Part shown: piece after piece, positions 43,202-52,520 of the stretch | How the letters are laid out: the number at the start of each line of letters is the position of its first letter | How positions within the stretch are numbered: position 1 is the first letter of the stretch | NCBI GenBank assembly: GCA_942493035.1 | Contig: OW818666.1 | Location: 744,001 to 808,000, forward strand | Source of the DNA: WRGT01 sp942493035 | GTDB lineage: Bacteria; Spirochaetota; UBA4802; UBA5550 | Direction of reading: 5' to 3' | Length of the DNA stretch: 64,000 bases | Notes under the pieces: model-generated | Seen by the model: the letters and a program-made list of their open reading frames with translations, nothing else | Database searches by the model: none | What the model was told of the DNA's origin: nothing | Program-made: the position numbers and the translations under genes

Positions 43202-43359
43202 AAGTTCGGGTATAGTTAACAGTTTATAATCCGTGATAGCCCCCCAAACCCCCCGGAGGTGGGCTTAAAATTAGTTGAGATTATTATTGTTTAAAAACTC
43301 TTATAACGCGGTATGATGTACCGGGAACCGGGGAGGATGAAATTTTAAAGGGGAATTTT

Positions 43360-43923
43360 ATGATACTGATGATAGATAATTACGATTCGTTTTCATACAA
43401 CATTGTTCACTGCTTCGAATCTATGGGATATGATGTTGAAGTTTTAATGAATGATTGTGACATAGACTCGATAGATTTTAAAAAATATACCTCAATTGTA
43501 ATATCTCCCGGTCCGTCAAACCCTGACAATGCAGGGATAACACTTGATGTGATAAGAAAAAATCCCGGTCTCCCGCTGCTTGGTATCTGTCTGGGAATGC
43601 AGGCTATTGTGCAGGAGTACGGCGGACGGATCGTCAGGGCTCCCGGAATTGTCCACGGGAAACAGGATGTGATAAGCCATACCGGTGAAAATATTTTCCG
43701 TGACCTGCCGCAGAGATTTAAAGCTGTTCGATATCACTCCCTCTGCGCGGAAAAAGAGACCTTTCCCGAATCGCTTGAGATTGAGGCATATTCTTCAGAT
43801 GGAGTTATACAGGGAGTCCGTCACAGATCTCTCCCTGTGTTCGGAATACAGTTTCATCCTGAATCTTATATGACAGAACATGGAATAAAACTATTAAGGA
43901 ATTTCATAGAAGCTGTAGCCTGA
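43360..43923 (+). CDS. trpG: anthranilate synthase component II (glutamine amidotransferase)
   Basis: 187 residues. Class I amidotransferase: IDNYDSFSYNIVHCFE start, oxyanion SPGPSNPDNAG, nucleophile Cys in LLGICLGMQAI, and His/Glu in FGIQFHPESY. It supplies ammonia to the TrpE protein. AAGGGG lies before the ATG. No further trp genes follow, so the rest of the pathway is elsewhere. Confidence 0.88.
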   Translation: MILMIDNYDSFSYNIVHCFESMGYDVEVLMNDCDIDSIDFKKYTSIVISPGPSNPDNAGITLDVIRKNPGLPLLGICLGMQAIVQEYGGRIVRAPGIVHGKQDVISHTGENIFRDLPQRFKAVRYHSLCAEKETFPESLEIEAYSSDGVIQGVRHRSLPVFGIQFHPESYMTEHGIKLLRNFIEAVA

Positions 43924-43990
43924 TGGAGTGCGCTGGAATTCAAATCAGATGTTTTTACATTATAAAATTCCAGTGTTGTCATCAATAAAA

Positions 43991-44091
43991 TGTCTGAACC
44001 GCGGATTAAACGGATTTAAGGGATTACCCGGATTTTCAATTACGTAATCACAGCCCTTCATTTAAATCACCGTGAATCTGCGGTTCAGACA
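43991..44091. repeat. family G palindromic repeat
   Basis: Ends TGTCTGAACCGCGGATT and its near complement AATCTGCGGTTCAGACA, inside a 417-base gene-free stretch (43924-44340). Repeats with these ends occur in many bacterial genomes. I see nothing else in the stretch. Confidence 0.55.
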
Positions 44092-44340
44092 ACTGCACAA
44101 TCTATTCTCTTCATCTTCCTGTCTCCGGTTTCCTTCAATAATGATCTTTTCGGCTGCCTGTCTTTGAACTCCGTATAGGCGCAACTTGCTTATTTTGTTG
44201 TTGATTTTTTAAACATGATAATTATTTTATTGTTTGAGATTAATTGCATCATTAATTATATCTCATCCGGCTCTGTCAGATTCAGTTTATCTGCCTGATG
44301 TCCGTGAGAAGTGGAATAAAATATTTTAAGGAGAAATTTA

Positions 44341-45867
44341 ATGGCCAGATTAAAAATCGTTTTTATGATTTTTATACTTTTAATTGTTTCAAATTCTTTT
44401 TCACAAAATAAACCGGCAGCAGAAGTTGATGAGTCCGGTGCTGCAACTGTTAATACAGACGCTGCACAGGGTGCGGCTGTAGATTACATGATTGGCGGAA
44501 TTTTCGGTGCTGTAACAATTGACGGGCAGAACTATCAGCAGATAGGACTAAGACCTGAATTAAAACTCTGGAAATTCGGAGTTGGGCTTGATATCAATGT
44601 TCTTCTTGATGAGGATGGGAAAGTCAGACAGGAGGATTGGGATGAAAAGAAAGACTATATTGATAAAATATACTATGTGAGTTTCGGAAATAAAGGTGAA
44701 CTTTTTTATTTTAAGTTCGGCGGACTTCAGTCTACAACTCTCGGATATGGAACGATGATAAACGGATATACAAATATGCTGGAATATCCTACTTATAAAA
44801 GACAGGGACTTGAACTATCCATAGACACAACTTATGCCGGTATGGAGATGATTGTAAACAACGTTAAAGAACTTTCCGGAGATAATAAGGGAGTCATGGG
44901 GGGTGGCAGAATTTACATTAAGCCTTTCAGCAGACTGCAGATAGGCGGTTCAGTAGCCGGTGACATGAATGAGTACAAGGGACTTCGTGATACAGATGGT
45001 GATGGATTTCCCGATGAAGTTGATATGTATCCGGAAGATGATAACTATGCAACGGAGATAGATTATTATGCGGGCAAACTTGACGTTGCTGATACCTCTC
45101 AGATTATTGTAGATCTTGTTGATGCAGGTTTAATTTCTCCGATAAAATCAACCGATTTAGTTGATTTTTCAGATGAGAGATCACGAAGCGGTTTCTGGGC
45201 GGTTGATGCAGGTTTGAAAGTCATCGATATGGAATATTTCAATGTAGATATTTATTCACAGTTTTCAAAATCTCTCAATACTGATGGATGGGGTTATACT
45301 GCTCCGGGTATGCGGATAAAAATCGGTACTTTTCTTGAGATATACGCTGATTACAGACAGCAGTCTGATGAGTTTATCTTCGGTTACTACAATGATACAT
45401 ATGATCTTGAAAGAGCAAAATATGTAGAAGATAGTACAGGAAAGCTTGTTGTCACTACTAAAAAAGATAAGCTGAAAGAAGCTATAGCTGCAAGAGGATA
45501 TATGGGCGGGGCTAAGCTGAATTTCTTCAATTTGATAACAGGAACAGCAGAGTATCAGGATATGAGATGGGGAAAGGAAGAGGACATTCTTGATAAATCC
45601 CTTAAAGGTGAACTATCTCTTAATAAGGATATAATTCCTCTTATCTCTAAGGCGAAAGTCTACTACGTGCAGAATAATGTTGCCGATTTACAGTGGAAAA
45701 CAGAGAGTACCGTTATGGGCGGAGTAGTCGGGCTTGGAGTTGCAGAGGGTGTATCTGTTGATTTTACTTATCTTATAACATATGAAGATAAAAACGGTGA
45801 CGGAGAGATCGATGGTGAAGAAGAAGAGATTAGAAATGTAAGTGTGTCTACTACTTCACAGTTCTAA
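44341..45867 (+). CDS. outer-membrane protein of unknown family with calcium-binding-like repeats
   Basis: 508 residues. Signal peptide ends at NSFSQ. The middle and end are rich in alternating aromatic strands, and the protein ends in TTSQF, a barrel-type C-terminus. Two acidic loops, DTDGDGFPDEVDMYPEDD (about 220) and DKNGDGEIDGEEEE (about 485), resemble thrombospondin type 3 or EF-hand-like calcium sites. Preceded by AAGGAG. Specific function unknown; a porin-like barrel is the inference. Confidence 0.68.
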   Translation: MARLKIVFMIFILLIVSNSFSQNKPAAEVDESGAATVNTDAAQGAAVDYMIGGIFGAVTIDGQNYQQIGLRPELKLWKFGVGLDINVLLDEDGKVRQEDWDEKKDYIDKIYYVSFGNKGELFYFKFGGLQSTTLGYGTMINGYTNMLEYPTYKRQGLELSIDTTYAGMEMIVNNVKELSGDNKGVMGGGRIYIKPFSRLQIGGSVAGDMNEYKGLRDTDGDGFPDEVDMYPEDDNYATEIDYYAGKLDVADTSQIIVDLVDAGLISPIKSTDLVDFSDERSRSGFWAVDAGLKVIDMEYFNVDIYSQFSKSLNTDGWGYTAPGMRIKIGTFLEIYADYRQQSDEFIFGYYNDTYDLERAKYVEDSTGKLVVTTKKDKLKEAIAARGYMGGAKLNFFNLITGTAEYQDMRWGKEEDILDKSLKGELSLNKDIIPLISKAKVYYVQNNVADLQWKTESTVMGGVVGLGVAEGVSVDFTYLITYEDKNGDGEIDGEEEEIRNVSVSTTSQF

Positions 45868-45900
45868 AAACTAATAATCTGAAATGCATTTTAATAAAAA

Positions 45901-45929
45901 GAAGAGCCCGTATTGATTACGGGCTCTTC
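45901..45929 (-). terminator. terminator at the end of the Na/Pi transporter gene
   Basis: GAAGAGCCCGTA pairs perfectly with TACGGGCTCTTC; on the minus strand TTTTTATTAAAA follows. It may also end the convergent outer-membrane gene. Confidence 0.75.
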
Positions 45930-45952
45930 CTGCTTTAACTGATTATTAAAAA

Positions 45953-47635
45953 TTAAAACTTAATTTTTCCTGAAATGGTTTCAGCTATACTGTACGCGTG
46001 ATCTCCGATCTTTTCAAAACATGATACCATATCAATGAAGATAATCCCCTGATCAACATTGCAGTCGTTGGCATTAAGCCTTTTAATATGCTGGTTTCTC
46101 AGTTCACGTTTTAGTTCATCAACCCTATTCTCAATTACTTCAGCCTGCAGCATGATGTCTGTGTGGTTTGAAACAATATGTTCAGATATAAGGTCAAGAA
46201 ATTCTTTAACCTTATCAGCAGTCTCAATTATTTCTTTTTTACCCTCTTCTGAAAATTTAAGTTTAAAGTCGTACTTTCTTCGAATAAGCTTCATTATTGA
46301 TTCACATTCATCACCGATGCTTTCAAGATCACTCACTTTGTGAAGCATGGAGTTTAGTTCGTTACTCTGATCTTTTGAAAGATGATCTCTGGAAACTTTA
46401 ACAAGAAAAGTTGATATCTCTCTCTCAAGGAGGTCTATCTGATTTTCGAGAGTCTGAATTTCTTCTATTGTTTTGCCGAGTTTTTTGTCGGGATTCTTTA
46501 TTACTTCTACTACAAGATTGTACATAGTATTTACAAAATCTTTCATCCGCTCAAGCTCAAGCCTTGCCTGGTTGAGATTTATTGAAGGTATTGCCACAAT
46601 ATTTGTTGTAATATACATAAGATGGGCTTCTGTTTTTTTCTCTTCACCCGGAACCATCCATGTGGCAAGCATAGCCAGTTGTTTGACGAACGGCAGGAAT
46701 ACTATTGTGTTTATGAGATTAAAACCTGTATGAAAAGCAGCCATGTGCGTTGCAATTGCAGCTGATCTCACCGCCAGATCCGGTGAAAATGGATCACCCG
46801 GAATAAGCCAGTCTATAGCCGGCACAAAGAAGGATTTGAAAATAACCAGTATCCACATTACACCCAGAAAATTAAACAGGAAGTGGACCCTTGCAGTTCG
46901 TCTTGCATTTATCGGGGAGCCAATAGCTGCAATATTGGCAGTTATTGTTGTTCCGATATTTTCTCCCAGAATAAGTGCCGCTGCTGTATAAAAGTCTATA
47001 AATCCGTTAAATGCCAGAGTCATAGTCATTGCCATTGTGGCGCTCGATGACTGAATTACCATTGTTATTACTGTACCGATTATAACAACGAGTAAGGTTG
47101 ACCATATACCGGTGGCCTTGTATGTTGCCATGAACGAGGTAATCAGCTCTGATCCTCTTAAATCTTTCACTGAATCGCTCATGATGCCTAAACCAAGGAA
47201 GAGCATACCGAAGCCGAGCATAAAATCTCCCCAGCTCTTTACTTTATCGTTGTCTACAAAACGGATAAAAAATCCAAGAGCAATTGCAGGGAGAGCGAGC
47301 ATGTTGATTTTAAACTTAAATCCCACGATCGCTACAATCCACCCGGTAACAGATGTTCCGATATTGGCACCGAATACTATTCCTGTTGCCTGTGTAAGCC
47401 CGATTAGTCCTGCGCTGACAAAACTTACCAGCATTACGGTGGTCGCGCTTGACGATTGTATAACTGCAGTTATTCCGAATCCGGTTAATACACCCTTAAA
47501 TCTGTTGTTAGTCGCTTTCCATAGAATGTTTTTTAATCCTTCACCTGTGGCAGACTGAAGTCCTTCACTCATGATTTTCATACCGTAAAGGAATAGTCCT
47601 AATCCGCCAAGAACTGAAAAAGTGATGTTCATCAT
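45953..47635 (-). CDS. Na/Pi cotransporter family protein with PhoU-like tail
   Basis: 560 residues. Two repeats of the NptA/YjbB family, each with a QSSSATT-type motif (TAVIQSSSATTVMLVSFVSA near 60 and TMVIQSSSATMAMTMTL near 195), in about eight helices, then a cytosolic PhoU-like helical domain (about 350-555). It moves phosphate with sodium, in or out. GGAG lies before the two consecutive ATG codons. Confidence 0.87.
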   Translation of the reverse strand: MMNITFSVLGGLGLFLYGMKIMSEGLQSATGEGLKNILWKATNNRFKGVLTGFGITAVIQSSSATTVMLVSFVSAGLIGLTQATGIVFGANIGTSVTGWIVAIVGFKFKINMLALPAIALGFFIRFVDNDKVKSWGDFMLGFGMLFLGLGIMSDSVKDLRGSELITSFMATYKATGIWSTLLVVIIGTVITMVIQSSSATMAMTMTLAFNGFIDFYTAAALILGENIGTTITANIAAIGSPINARRTARVHFLFNFLGVMWILVIFKSFFVPAIDWLIPGDPFSPDLAVRSAAIATHMAAFHTGFNLINTIVFLPFVKQLAMLATWMVPGEEKKTEAHLMYITTNIVAIPSINLNQARLELERMKDFVNTMYNLVVEVIKNPDKKLGKTIEEIQTLENQIDLLEREISTFLVKVSRDHLSKDQSNELNSMLHKVSDLESIGDECESIMKLIRRKYDFKLKFSEEGKKEIIETADKVKEFLDLISEHIVSNHTDIMLQAEVIENRVDELKRELRNQHIKRLNANDCNVDQGIIFIDMVSCFEKIGDHAYSIAETISGKIKF

Positions 47636-48125
47636 TATAGGTTAAATCTCCTTATTTATGTTTTAACGATAATTAAACAGTGTTGATTGCTTAACAGATA
47701 TTTTAGTGTAAAAATTGAAGGTTATCTATCTCTGCCCGCATCGGCGGCATGGATAATAACGCTTTCGTTATTACAAAAAAAGTTCAGGAATTATTCCTGA
47801 TATTTAAAACAAATTTGTTATTATTGAAGCAAAAAACTTTAAACCAGTAATATATTGTTCATTTTATTTTAGTATAAAGATTTTGTAAAGATTTTTCAAT
47901 ATCTTAAATTTTTTACGTATCATTATAAAGATTTTGTGTGGAAATAATGTGGTTATACTTATATTTTGCTCTTTAATATGGTAAAATTGCTCTTTGTCGA
48001 GTCAATCGCCCGGTGGAGATAGGATATTATCGGTTTATGAGAAATTACTGTTTTTTATCAGTATCTTCAAAAAAATGTTTGTGTTCAGAAGTGGTAAACC
48101 TGAATGTAATTTTAATAGCAGTATT
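47636..48125. other. gene-free region before rnpB with a degenerate family A copy
   Basis: A family A copy spans about 47695-47799 (CAGATATTTTAGTGTAAAAA to GGAATTATTCCTG) with an eroded core. The rest is AT-rich and should contain the rnpB promoter, which I could not place with confidence. Confidence 0.4.
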
Positions 48126-48522
48126 CAGCAGAGGGAAACGTGCAGCTGCGCGACCCCGTTTACGGGGAGTGAGGAAAGTCCGGACATCAAAGGGCAGGAT
48201 GCCGGGTAATACCCGGGCGCCGTGAGGCGATGGAAAGTGCAACAGAAAATATTCCGCCGGCTCAACCCCTGAATCTCCCTCTCCATTTATGGAGGGGGGG
48301 CAGGGAGGTTAGACGGTAAGGGTGAAATGGCGAGGTAAGAGCTCACCGCATTCTTTGTGAGAAGAATGGCAGTGTAAACCCCATCTGATGCAAAGCCAAG
48401 TAGTCAGCCGCTTGAGGGCTGCCCGCTCCAGGCTGAGGGTAGGCTGCAAAGATGCGTATGGCAACATGCGCGCAAGATAAATAGCTGCTTAAACAGAATC
48501 CGGCTTATGTTTCCCTCTGCTG
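48126..48522 (+). ncRNA. rnpB: RNase P RNA, bacterial type A-like
   Basis: About 397 nt, bounded by the P1 pairing AGCAGAGGGAAAC (from 48127) with GTTTCCCTCTGCT (to 48521). Conserved segments follow in order: GAGGAAAGTCCGGAC (48171-48185), ACAGAAA (48242-48248), GGTAAGGGTGAAA (48315-48327), GAGGTAAGAGCTCACCGC, and the 3' ACAGAATCCGGCTTAT. The P12 region is enlarged by a hairpin that looks like a family D repeat (48263-48311). It cleaves tRNA 5' leaders. Open frames across this gene are not real. Confidence 0.95.
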
Positions 48523-48562
48523 AACATTGTTATTATTGAGTGCCCGCCGCTTCGCGCCGGGC

Positions 48563-48606
48563 AGGAATGGTGGATCACGGGCGCTGTCCCGTGATCCACC
48601 ATTCCT
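48563..48606. repeat. perfect 19-bp inverted repeat downstream of rnpB
   Basis: Arms AGGAATGGTGGATCACGGG and its exact complement with a 6-nt loop CGCTGT. A smaller GC hairpin (GCCCGCCGCTTCGCGCCGGGC region, 48542-48562) precedes it. Terminator, repeat element or processing signal; no U-tract. Confidence 0.5.
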
Positions 48607-48690
48607 CGCCTATGCACAGTATTGGCGTCTTTGAAAAAATTGCTGCCTTCAATGGCAGTGAGTTGAATTATGAAAAGTGTTGATTTTTAA

Positions 48691-48782
48691 CAGACTTTTG
48701 ATTAAAGTTTAAATGAATGATTATATAACCCCGCCGCCTTCGGCGGCGGGGTTATCAGAGTTCTTTTTAAATATTAAACAGT
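48691..48782. repeat. degenerate family A copy before sppA
   Basis: Core CCCCGCCGCCTTCGGCGGCG between a left arm starting CAGACTTTTG and a right arm ending ATTAAACA. An ATG inside it (48713) opens a frame that reads through the core as PPPSAAG into sppA; this extension is judged spurious. Confidence 0.5.
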
Positions 48783-48796
48783 TCCGGGTGAATGAA

Positions 48797-49744
48797 ATGG
48801 ATAGACAGCGAAAGATTATGGTGGCAATTCTCGCAATGCTTGCACTGATTGCAGTTGTTGCTATTGTTGATGTAGGGCTTAAAATTGAAAAGAAGAGCAA
48901 GTCCGAGATAACTCTTCCAATTCCGGAATTCGGTCCCGGTGTAGGAATCATCCGTATCGAAGGTGCCATTGAAATGTCAGGTCCATCAGGTCCATTTGCC
49001 AATCCTTCCGGTGCTGAAGCGGTAATTAAGCGTCTTGGCGAGATCGAAAAGGACAGCAGTATAAAGGCTGTTGTCATCAGAATAAATTCTCCCGGCGGGA
49101 CAGTTGCTGCAACTCAGGAGATTTACGAGAAGATATGGAAACTTCGGAAAAAGAATATTATCCTTGTCGCTTCAATGGGTGATGTAGCCGCTTCGGGGGG
49201 ATACTACATTGCGTCGGCCTGTAATTATATAGTGGCTAATTACGGAACTATTACAGGTTCAATCGGAGTTATTACCTTTTCGCCGAATCTTAAGCGACTT
49301 TTTGAAAAATTCGGAATTCAGATGAACGTAATAAAAAGCGGGAAGTATAAAGATATTCTTGCAACACATCGAGACATGACTCCCGAAGAGAGAAGTCTTC
49401 TTCAGGAGATGATTGATCTCTCTTATAATAAGTTTATAAAGGATATAGCTCTTGGAAGAAACATGAACCAGGAGGACATTCGTCCAGTTGCTGACGGACG
49501 TGTAATGAACGGGGAGACCGCTCTAAAAAATAAACTGATAGATCAGCTCGGTACATTTGAAGATGCAATACTCAAAGCGAAAGAGCTTTCCGGGCTCGAT
49601 GCTGATGCTCCCGTTTACGAAAAGGATGATTCAACATTTCAGGAGATTTTCGGATCTATAAAAAATGTTTTCAGCGGTAAAACCGGTGTGGGGAGCGAGC
49701 TTCTTTATAATCCGTATAAAATTGAATACAGGTATATGCAATGA
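48797..49744 (+). CDS. sppA: signal peptide peptidase SppA-type S49 protease
   Basis: About 315 residues from ATG 48797; a GTG at 48788 is an alternative, with GGGTG upstream. One N-terminal membrane helix (VAILAMLALIAVVAIV) anchors the enzyme with its catalytic domain outside. Motifs: INSPGGTV, catalytic Ser in VAASGGYYIA, and the catalytic Lys in KSGKYKDI. It degrades signal peptides in the membrane. The stop overlaps the next start by 4 bases. Confidence 0.87.
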   Translation: MDRQRKIMVAILAMLALIAVVAIVDVGLKIEKKSKSEITLPIPEFGPGVGIIRIEGAIEMSGPSGPFANPSGAEAVIKRLGEIEKDSSIKAVVIRINSPGGTVAATQEIYEKIWKLRKKNIILVASMGDVAASGGYYIASACNYIVANYGTITGSIGVITFSPNLKRLFEKFGIQMNVIKSGKYKDILATHRDMTPEERSLLQEMIDLSYNKFIKDIALGRNMNQEDIRPVADGRVMNGETALKNKLIDQLGTFEDAILKAKELSGLDADAPVYEKDDSTFQEIFGSIKNVFSGKTGVGSELLYNPYKIEYRYMQ

Positions 49745-50347
49745 TACTTGAAACTTTTAAATCATTAAGATGGGTAGATTTTTTTCTCTATGCATTGACT
49801 GATCCCCGCGAGCTCTATCGAAGAATTAAACAGAAAGATCCCGATCCTTTTGCGTTGAGTTTTATCGTTCCATTAATTTCAGCTCTGTTTGATATACTGA
49901 TACTCTCTCTTATGGGGCGTGAATCGGAATTTTTTTATTATAAGATCAGTTACGGCTGGATTCTTGTTTTTATTTATGGAATATTCAAGATAGCGGTATA
50001 TTCATCTCTTGTTGATGTAACGGCTCAATTTTTCGGATATAGAGGTAATATTCGCGAGATTATAACATTAGTAAATTTTTCTCTTTTCCCCGGTGTGCTG
50101 TTTCTTCCTGTCTGTTATCTTTTCTCGGTAATAAAATTTTGCGCCCGGTTTTTTCTATGTGTTCTTTTCAATTGTTTTTTTTGTATGGTATGTCATGATT
50201 TTTGTTCAGGGAATTTCAGAGATGCATTCTATAGATTTCGGGAAGTCATTTGTTATATTTATACTACCGGCACTTTTTATCGGTACAATATTTTTTCTTA
50301 TAACGGTTCTGCTTGTAATTACAGGTTTCGGATTTATAACTGCATAA
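49741..50347 (+). pseudogene. Yip1-like membrane protein, frameshifted
   Basis: The frame begins at ATG 49741 (ATGA overlap with sppA) and encodes a Yip1-type protein: an N-terminal DPRELYRRIKQKDP segment followed by membrane helices. Around 50149-50154 (T6 run) the hydrophobic reading passes to another frame, which continues FFSIVFFVWYVMIFVQGIS and ends ITGFGFITA at 50347. Without the shift, the original frame runs on as a Cys/Tyr-rich tail to 50406 that looks unnatural. One T too many gives the best join. Real inactivation, phase variation or a sequence error are possible. Confidence 0.65.
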
Positions 50348-50352
50348 AAAGG

Positions 50353-50420
50353 GAGTTGTTCATAAACCTGCGCCAATCTGTCTCCGAAGCACCTCCGGCG
50401 CGTTAGAGGTAGATTTTATT
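50353..50420. repeat. family B-like palindrome after the Yip1-like gene
   Basis: GTTGTTCATAAACCTGCGCC left arm and a shortened core CTCCGAAGCACCTCCGGCGC. It overlaps the frameshifted tail of the previous gene. Confidence 0.35.
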
Positions 50421-50438
50421 ATAACTTCCTGAGCAAAT

Positions 50439-50471
50439 ATAAAAAAAGCTGCCTGTTTAACCGGGCAGCTT
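50439..50471 (-). terminator. terminator of the SCP2-like gene
   Basis: On the minus strand AAGCTGCC-CGGTTAAACA-GGCAGCTT followed by TTTTTATA, 31 bases after the stop. Confidence 0.8.
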
Positions 50472-50501
50472 CTATATCTTTCAAAGTATTTCTCAGAAGT
50501 A

Positions 50502-50858
50502 TTATTTTGCTGCTTTAGCGATTCCTGCAAACCAGAGAGCTGTTCCGCCGTCCCCTTCAAACTTAAGTGAACCGTTCTGAATAGCTTCCATATTTTTTGC
50601 AGCATCTCCTGAAGAAAGAACCGCAAATCCTGTCGCTGCGTCTTTCCATACAAGTGCAACTGTCGGATCAGTAGCGATACCTTTTTTTGAAATAACTTCG
50701 CCATCTTTAAAAGTGTAGAATCTTCCCTTTGAATTGTCAGCTGTTTTGATCTGTACTGTGCAGTTTTTTTCAGCGACTTTTTTCTTGAAATCAGGATCGT
50801 TTTTAGCTCTCCCTTTAAGTTTCCGGCCTAGAATAAAAAGTAATAATGTAAACTTCAT
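50502..50858 (-). CDS. SCP2-like sterol-binding domain protein
   Basis: 118 residues. After a short hydrophobic start, the core resembles SCP2-type lipid-binding domains: VQIKTADNSKGRFYTFKDGE, PTVALVWKDAATGFAVLSSG, and AIQNGSLKFEGDGGTALWF. No catalytic residues are expected. Bound ligand unknown; a fatty acid or sterol-like lipid is the family role. It is followed by its own terminator and separate from the aminotransferase gene. Confidence 0.68.
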   Translation of the reverse strand: MKFTLLLFILGRKLKGRAKNDPDFKKKVAEKNCTVQIKTADNSKGRFYTFKDGEVISKKGIATDPTVALVWKDAATGFAVLSSGDAAKNMEAIQNGSLKFEGDGGTALWFAGIAKAAK

Positions 50859-50915
50859 AAAACTTCCCCCTGTTATTTTTTTTAAATAAAAGCGTGTTAA
50901 CGCCTTTGGTTGCTG

Positions 50916-52127
50916 TTAAACAAGTCTCTCCAGCGCTTCTCTGATTCTCTTCAGTCCCTCTTTCAGATTTTCATCTGAAGTTGCAAAGGACATCCGGAAA
51001 TATCTGTCATTTCCAAAAGCGATACCCGGAACTACGGCAGTCTTTGCCTCTTCCATAAGGTAAGCGCACAGGGATGATGATTTATACTGGTCTTTATATT
51101 TTTCAGAAACTTTGTTCCATCCTTTTAAGTCGTAAACACCTGATACACCCGGGAATGCATAAAAAGCACCCTCGGGATTGTAGCATGTAACTCCCGGCAT
51201 GGAGTTAAGTTCTTTTACGACAAAATTTCTTCTTCGTTCGAAGGCGACCATCATCTCTGCAAGAACACTCTGGTCACCGGTTAAAGCTTCAATTGCTGCC
51301 CACTGGGATATGGTTGTAGGGTTAGAGGTTGACTGTCCCTGGAGAATGTCAATCTTTGCAATCAGTTCCTGGTCACCAGCCATATATCCGATTCTCCATC
51401 CGGTCATGGCATATGTCTTTGAGCATCCGTTAAGGACAACAGTTCTTTTTTTCATTGCATCAGAAACATTGGCAATGTTTGAAAATTTAAAACCTTCAAA
51501 AAGTATAGTTTCATAAATATCATCTGATATGGGGATTATATCGGTTTTCTCAATCACATCAGCAAGAGCTTTCAGTTCATCAAAAGAGTAGGCGGCTCCA
51601 GTCGGATTTGACGGAGAGTTTATTACAACTGCCCTTGTTTTTGATGTTATGCTTGCCTCAAGTTGAGCTGGTGTGATCTTAAATCCGGCTTCTGCTTCGG
51701 TATTGATAATTACAGGTTTTCCCCCTGCAAGAAGAACCATGTCCGGGTAGGATACCCAGTATGGTGCAGGGATTATTACTTCATCTCCGTCGTTCAGCAG
51801 TACCTGCATAAGGTTATAGAATGAGTGTTTCCCGCCGCAGTTGACTATAACTTCTGAAGGTTTATATTCCAGATTGTTGTCTCTTTTAAATTTTGTAACG
51901 ATTGCATTTCGTAGTTCAGGAAGTCCGCCTGATGGTGTATATCTTGTTTTACCGGTTTCGATTGCTTTTATTCCGGCTTCTCTTATGTTCTTCGGAGTGT
52001 CAAAATCGGGTTCGCCCGCTCCAAATCCTATGATATCAACTCCCTGAGATTTAAGAAGATTTGCCATAGATGTTACAGCTATGGTTGGTGATGGTTTGAC
52101 TTTAAGAATCCTGTCAGAAAATTTCAT
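50916..52127 (-). CDS. aspartate/aromatic aminotransferase, class I
   Basis: 403 residues from ATG 52127 (MKFSDRILKVKPS), with GAGG seven bases upstream; a frame extending 70 codons further runs through a repeat region and is rejected. PLP-type I fold: GAGEPDFDTP, TRYTPSGGLPELR, VNCGGKHSFYN, NSPSNPTGAAYS, SDDIYE, and the Schiff-base Lys in NGCSKTYAMTGWRIGY. It matches the subgroup Ib aspartate aminotransferases. Transfers the amino group between aspartate (or aromatic residues) and 2-oxoglutarate. Confidence 0.9.
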   Translation of the reverse strand: MKFSDRILKVKPSPTIAVTSMANLLKSQGVDIIGFGAGEPDFDTPKNIREAGIKAIETGKTRYTPSGGLPELRNAIVTKFKRDNNLEYKPSEVIVNCGGKHSFYNLMQVLLNDGDEVIIPAPYWVSYPDMVLLAGGKPVIINTEAEAGFKITPAQLEASITSKTRAVVINSPSNPTGAAYSFDELKALADVIEKTDIIPISDDIYETILFEGFKFSNIANVSDAMKKRTVVLNGCSKTYAMTGWRIGYMAGDQELIAKIDILQGQSTSNPTTISQWAAIEALTGDQSVLAEMMVAFERRRNFVVKELNSMPGVTCYNPEGAFYAFPGVSGVYDLKGWNKVSEKYKDQYKSSSLCAYLMEEAKTAVVPGIAFGNDRYFRMSFATSDENLKEGLKRIREALERLV

Positions 52128-52256
52128 GATTTTCCTCTTATATTTGTGGTAAGATGTTTTAAATTCAGCCGGGAGATACCGGAAATTACAGACTGATAAA
52201 AATATAAATTTTTTCATACTGTCAAGTTTTTTATTAGACATGAATTTTTTTCTTAG

Positions 52257-52395
52257 GCAACTGCTCAAAAACCCGCAGTTTTTATATCCGCCGCGCCAAG
52301 GGCGCGGCGGATATAAAAACCATCGGTTTTTGAGCATTCACTGATCCCGCCGCCCATGGCGGCGGGGAAATAATGCTACCAGTTTATGAGTATAT
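52257..52395. repeat. composite family B palindrome with two cores
   Basis: Left end GGCAACTGCTCAAAAACCCG, first core CCGCCGCGCCAAGGGCGCGG, right arm CGGTTTTTGAGCA at 52325-52337, then a second core CCCGCCGCCCATGGCGGCGG and an arm CCAGTTTATGAGTATA. It looks like one element next to or inside another. The rest of 52128-52520 shows no gene. Confidence 0.5.
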
Positions 52396-52520
52396 ACTTA
52401 TATTTATGAATTTAAAACTTATTTTTAATTGAAATATATCATCGAGTAATATATAAATGGCAAGACATGAGTCAATAGTTAACCGCTAATTAGTGATAAA
52501 AAAATGTGTAAGAGAGTAAT

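Noticed and set aside
47994..48242. Three overlapping open frames
   Set aside because: They overlap the 5' part of rnpB, whose conserved segments explain the sequence.
52128..52337. 70-codon N-terminal extension of the aminotransferase
   Set aside because: It reads through a palindromic repeat; the family starts at ATG 52127, which has a good ribosome-binding site.
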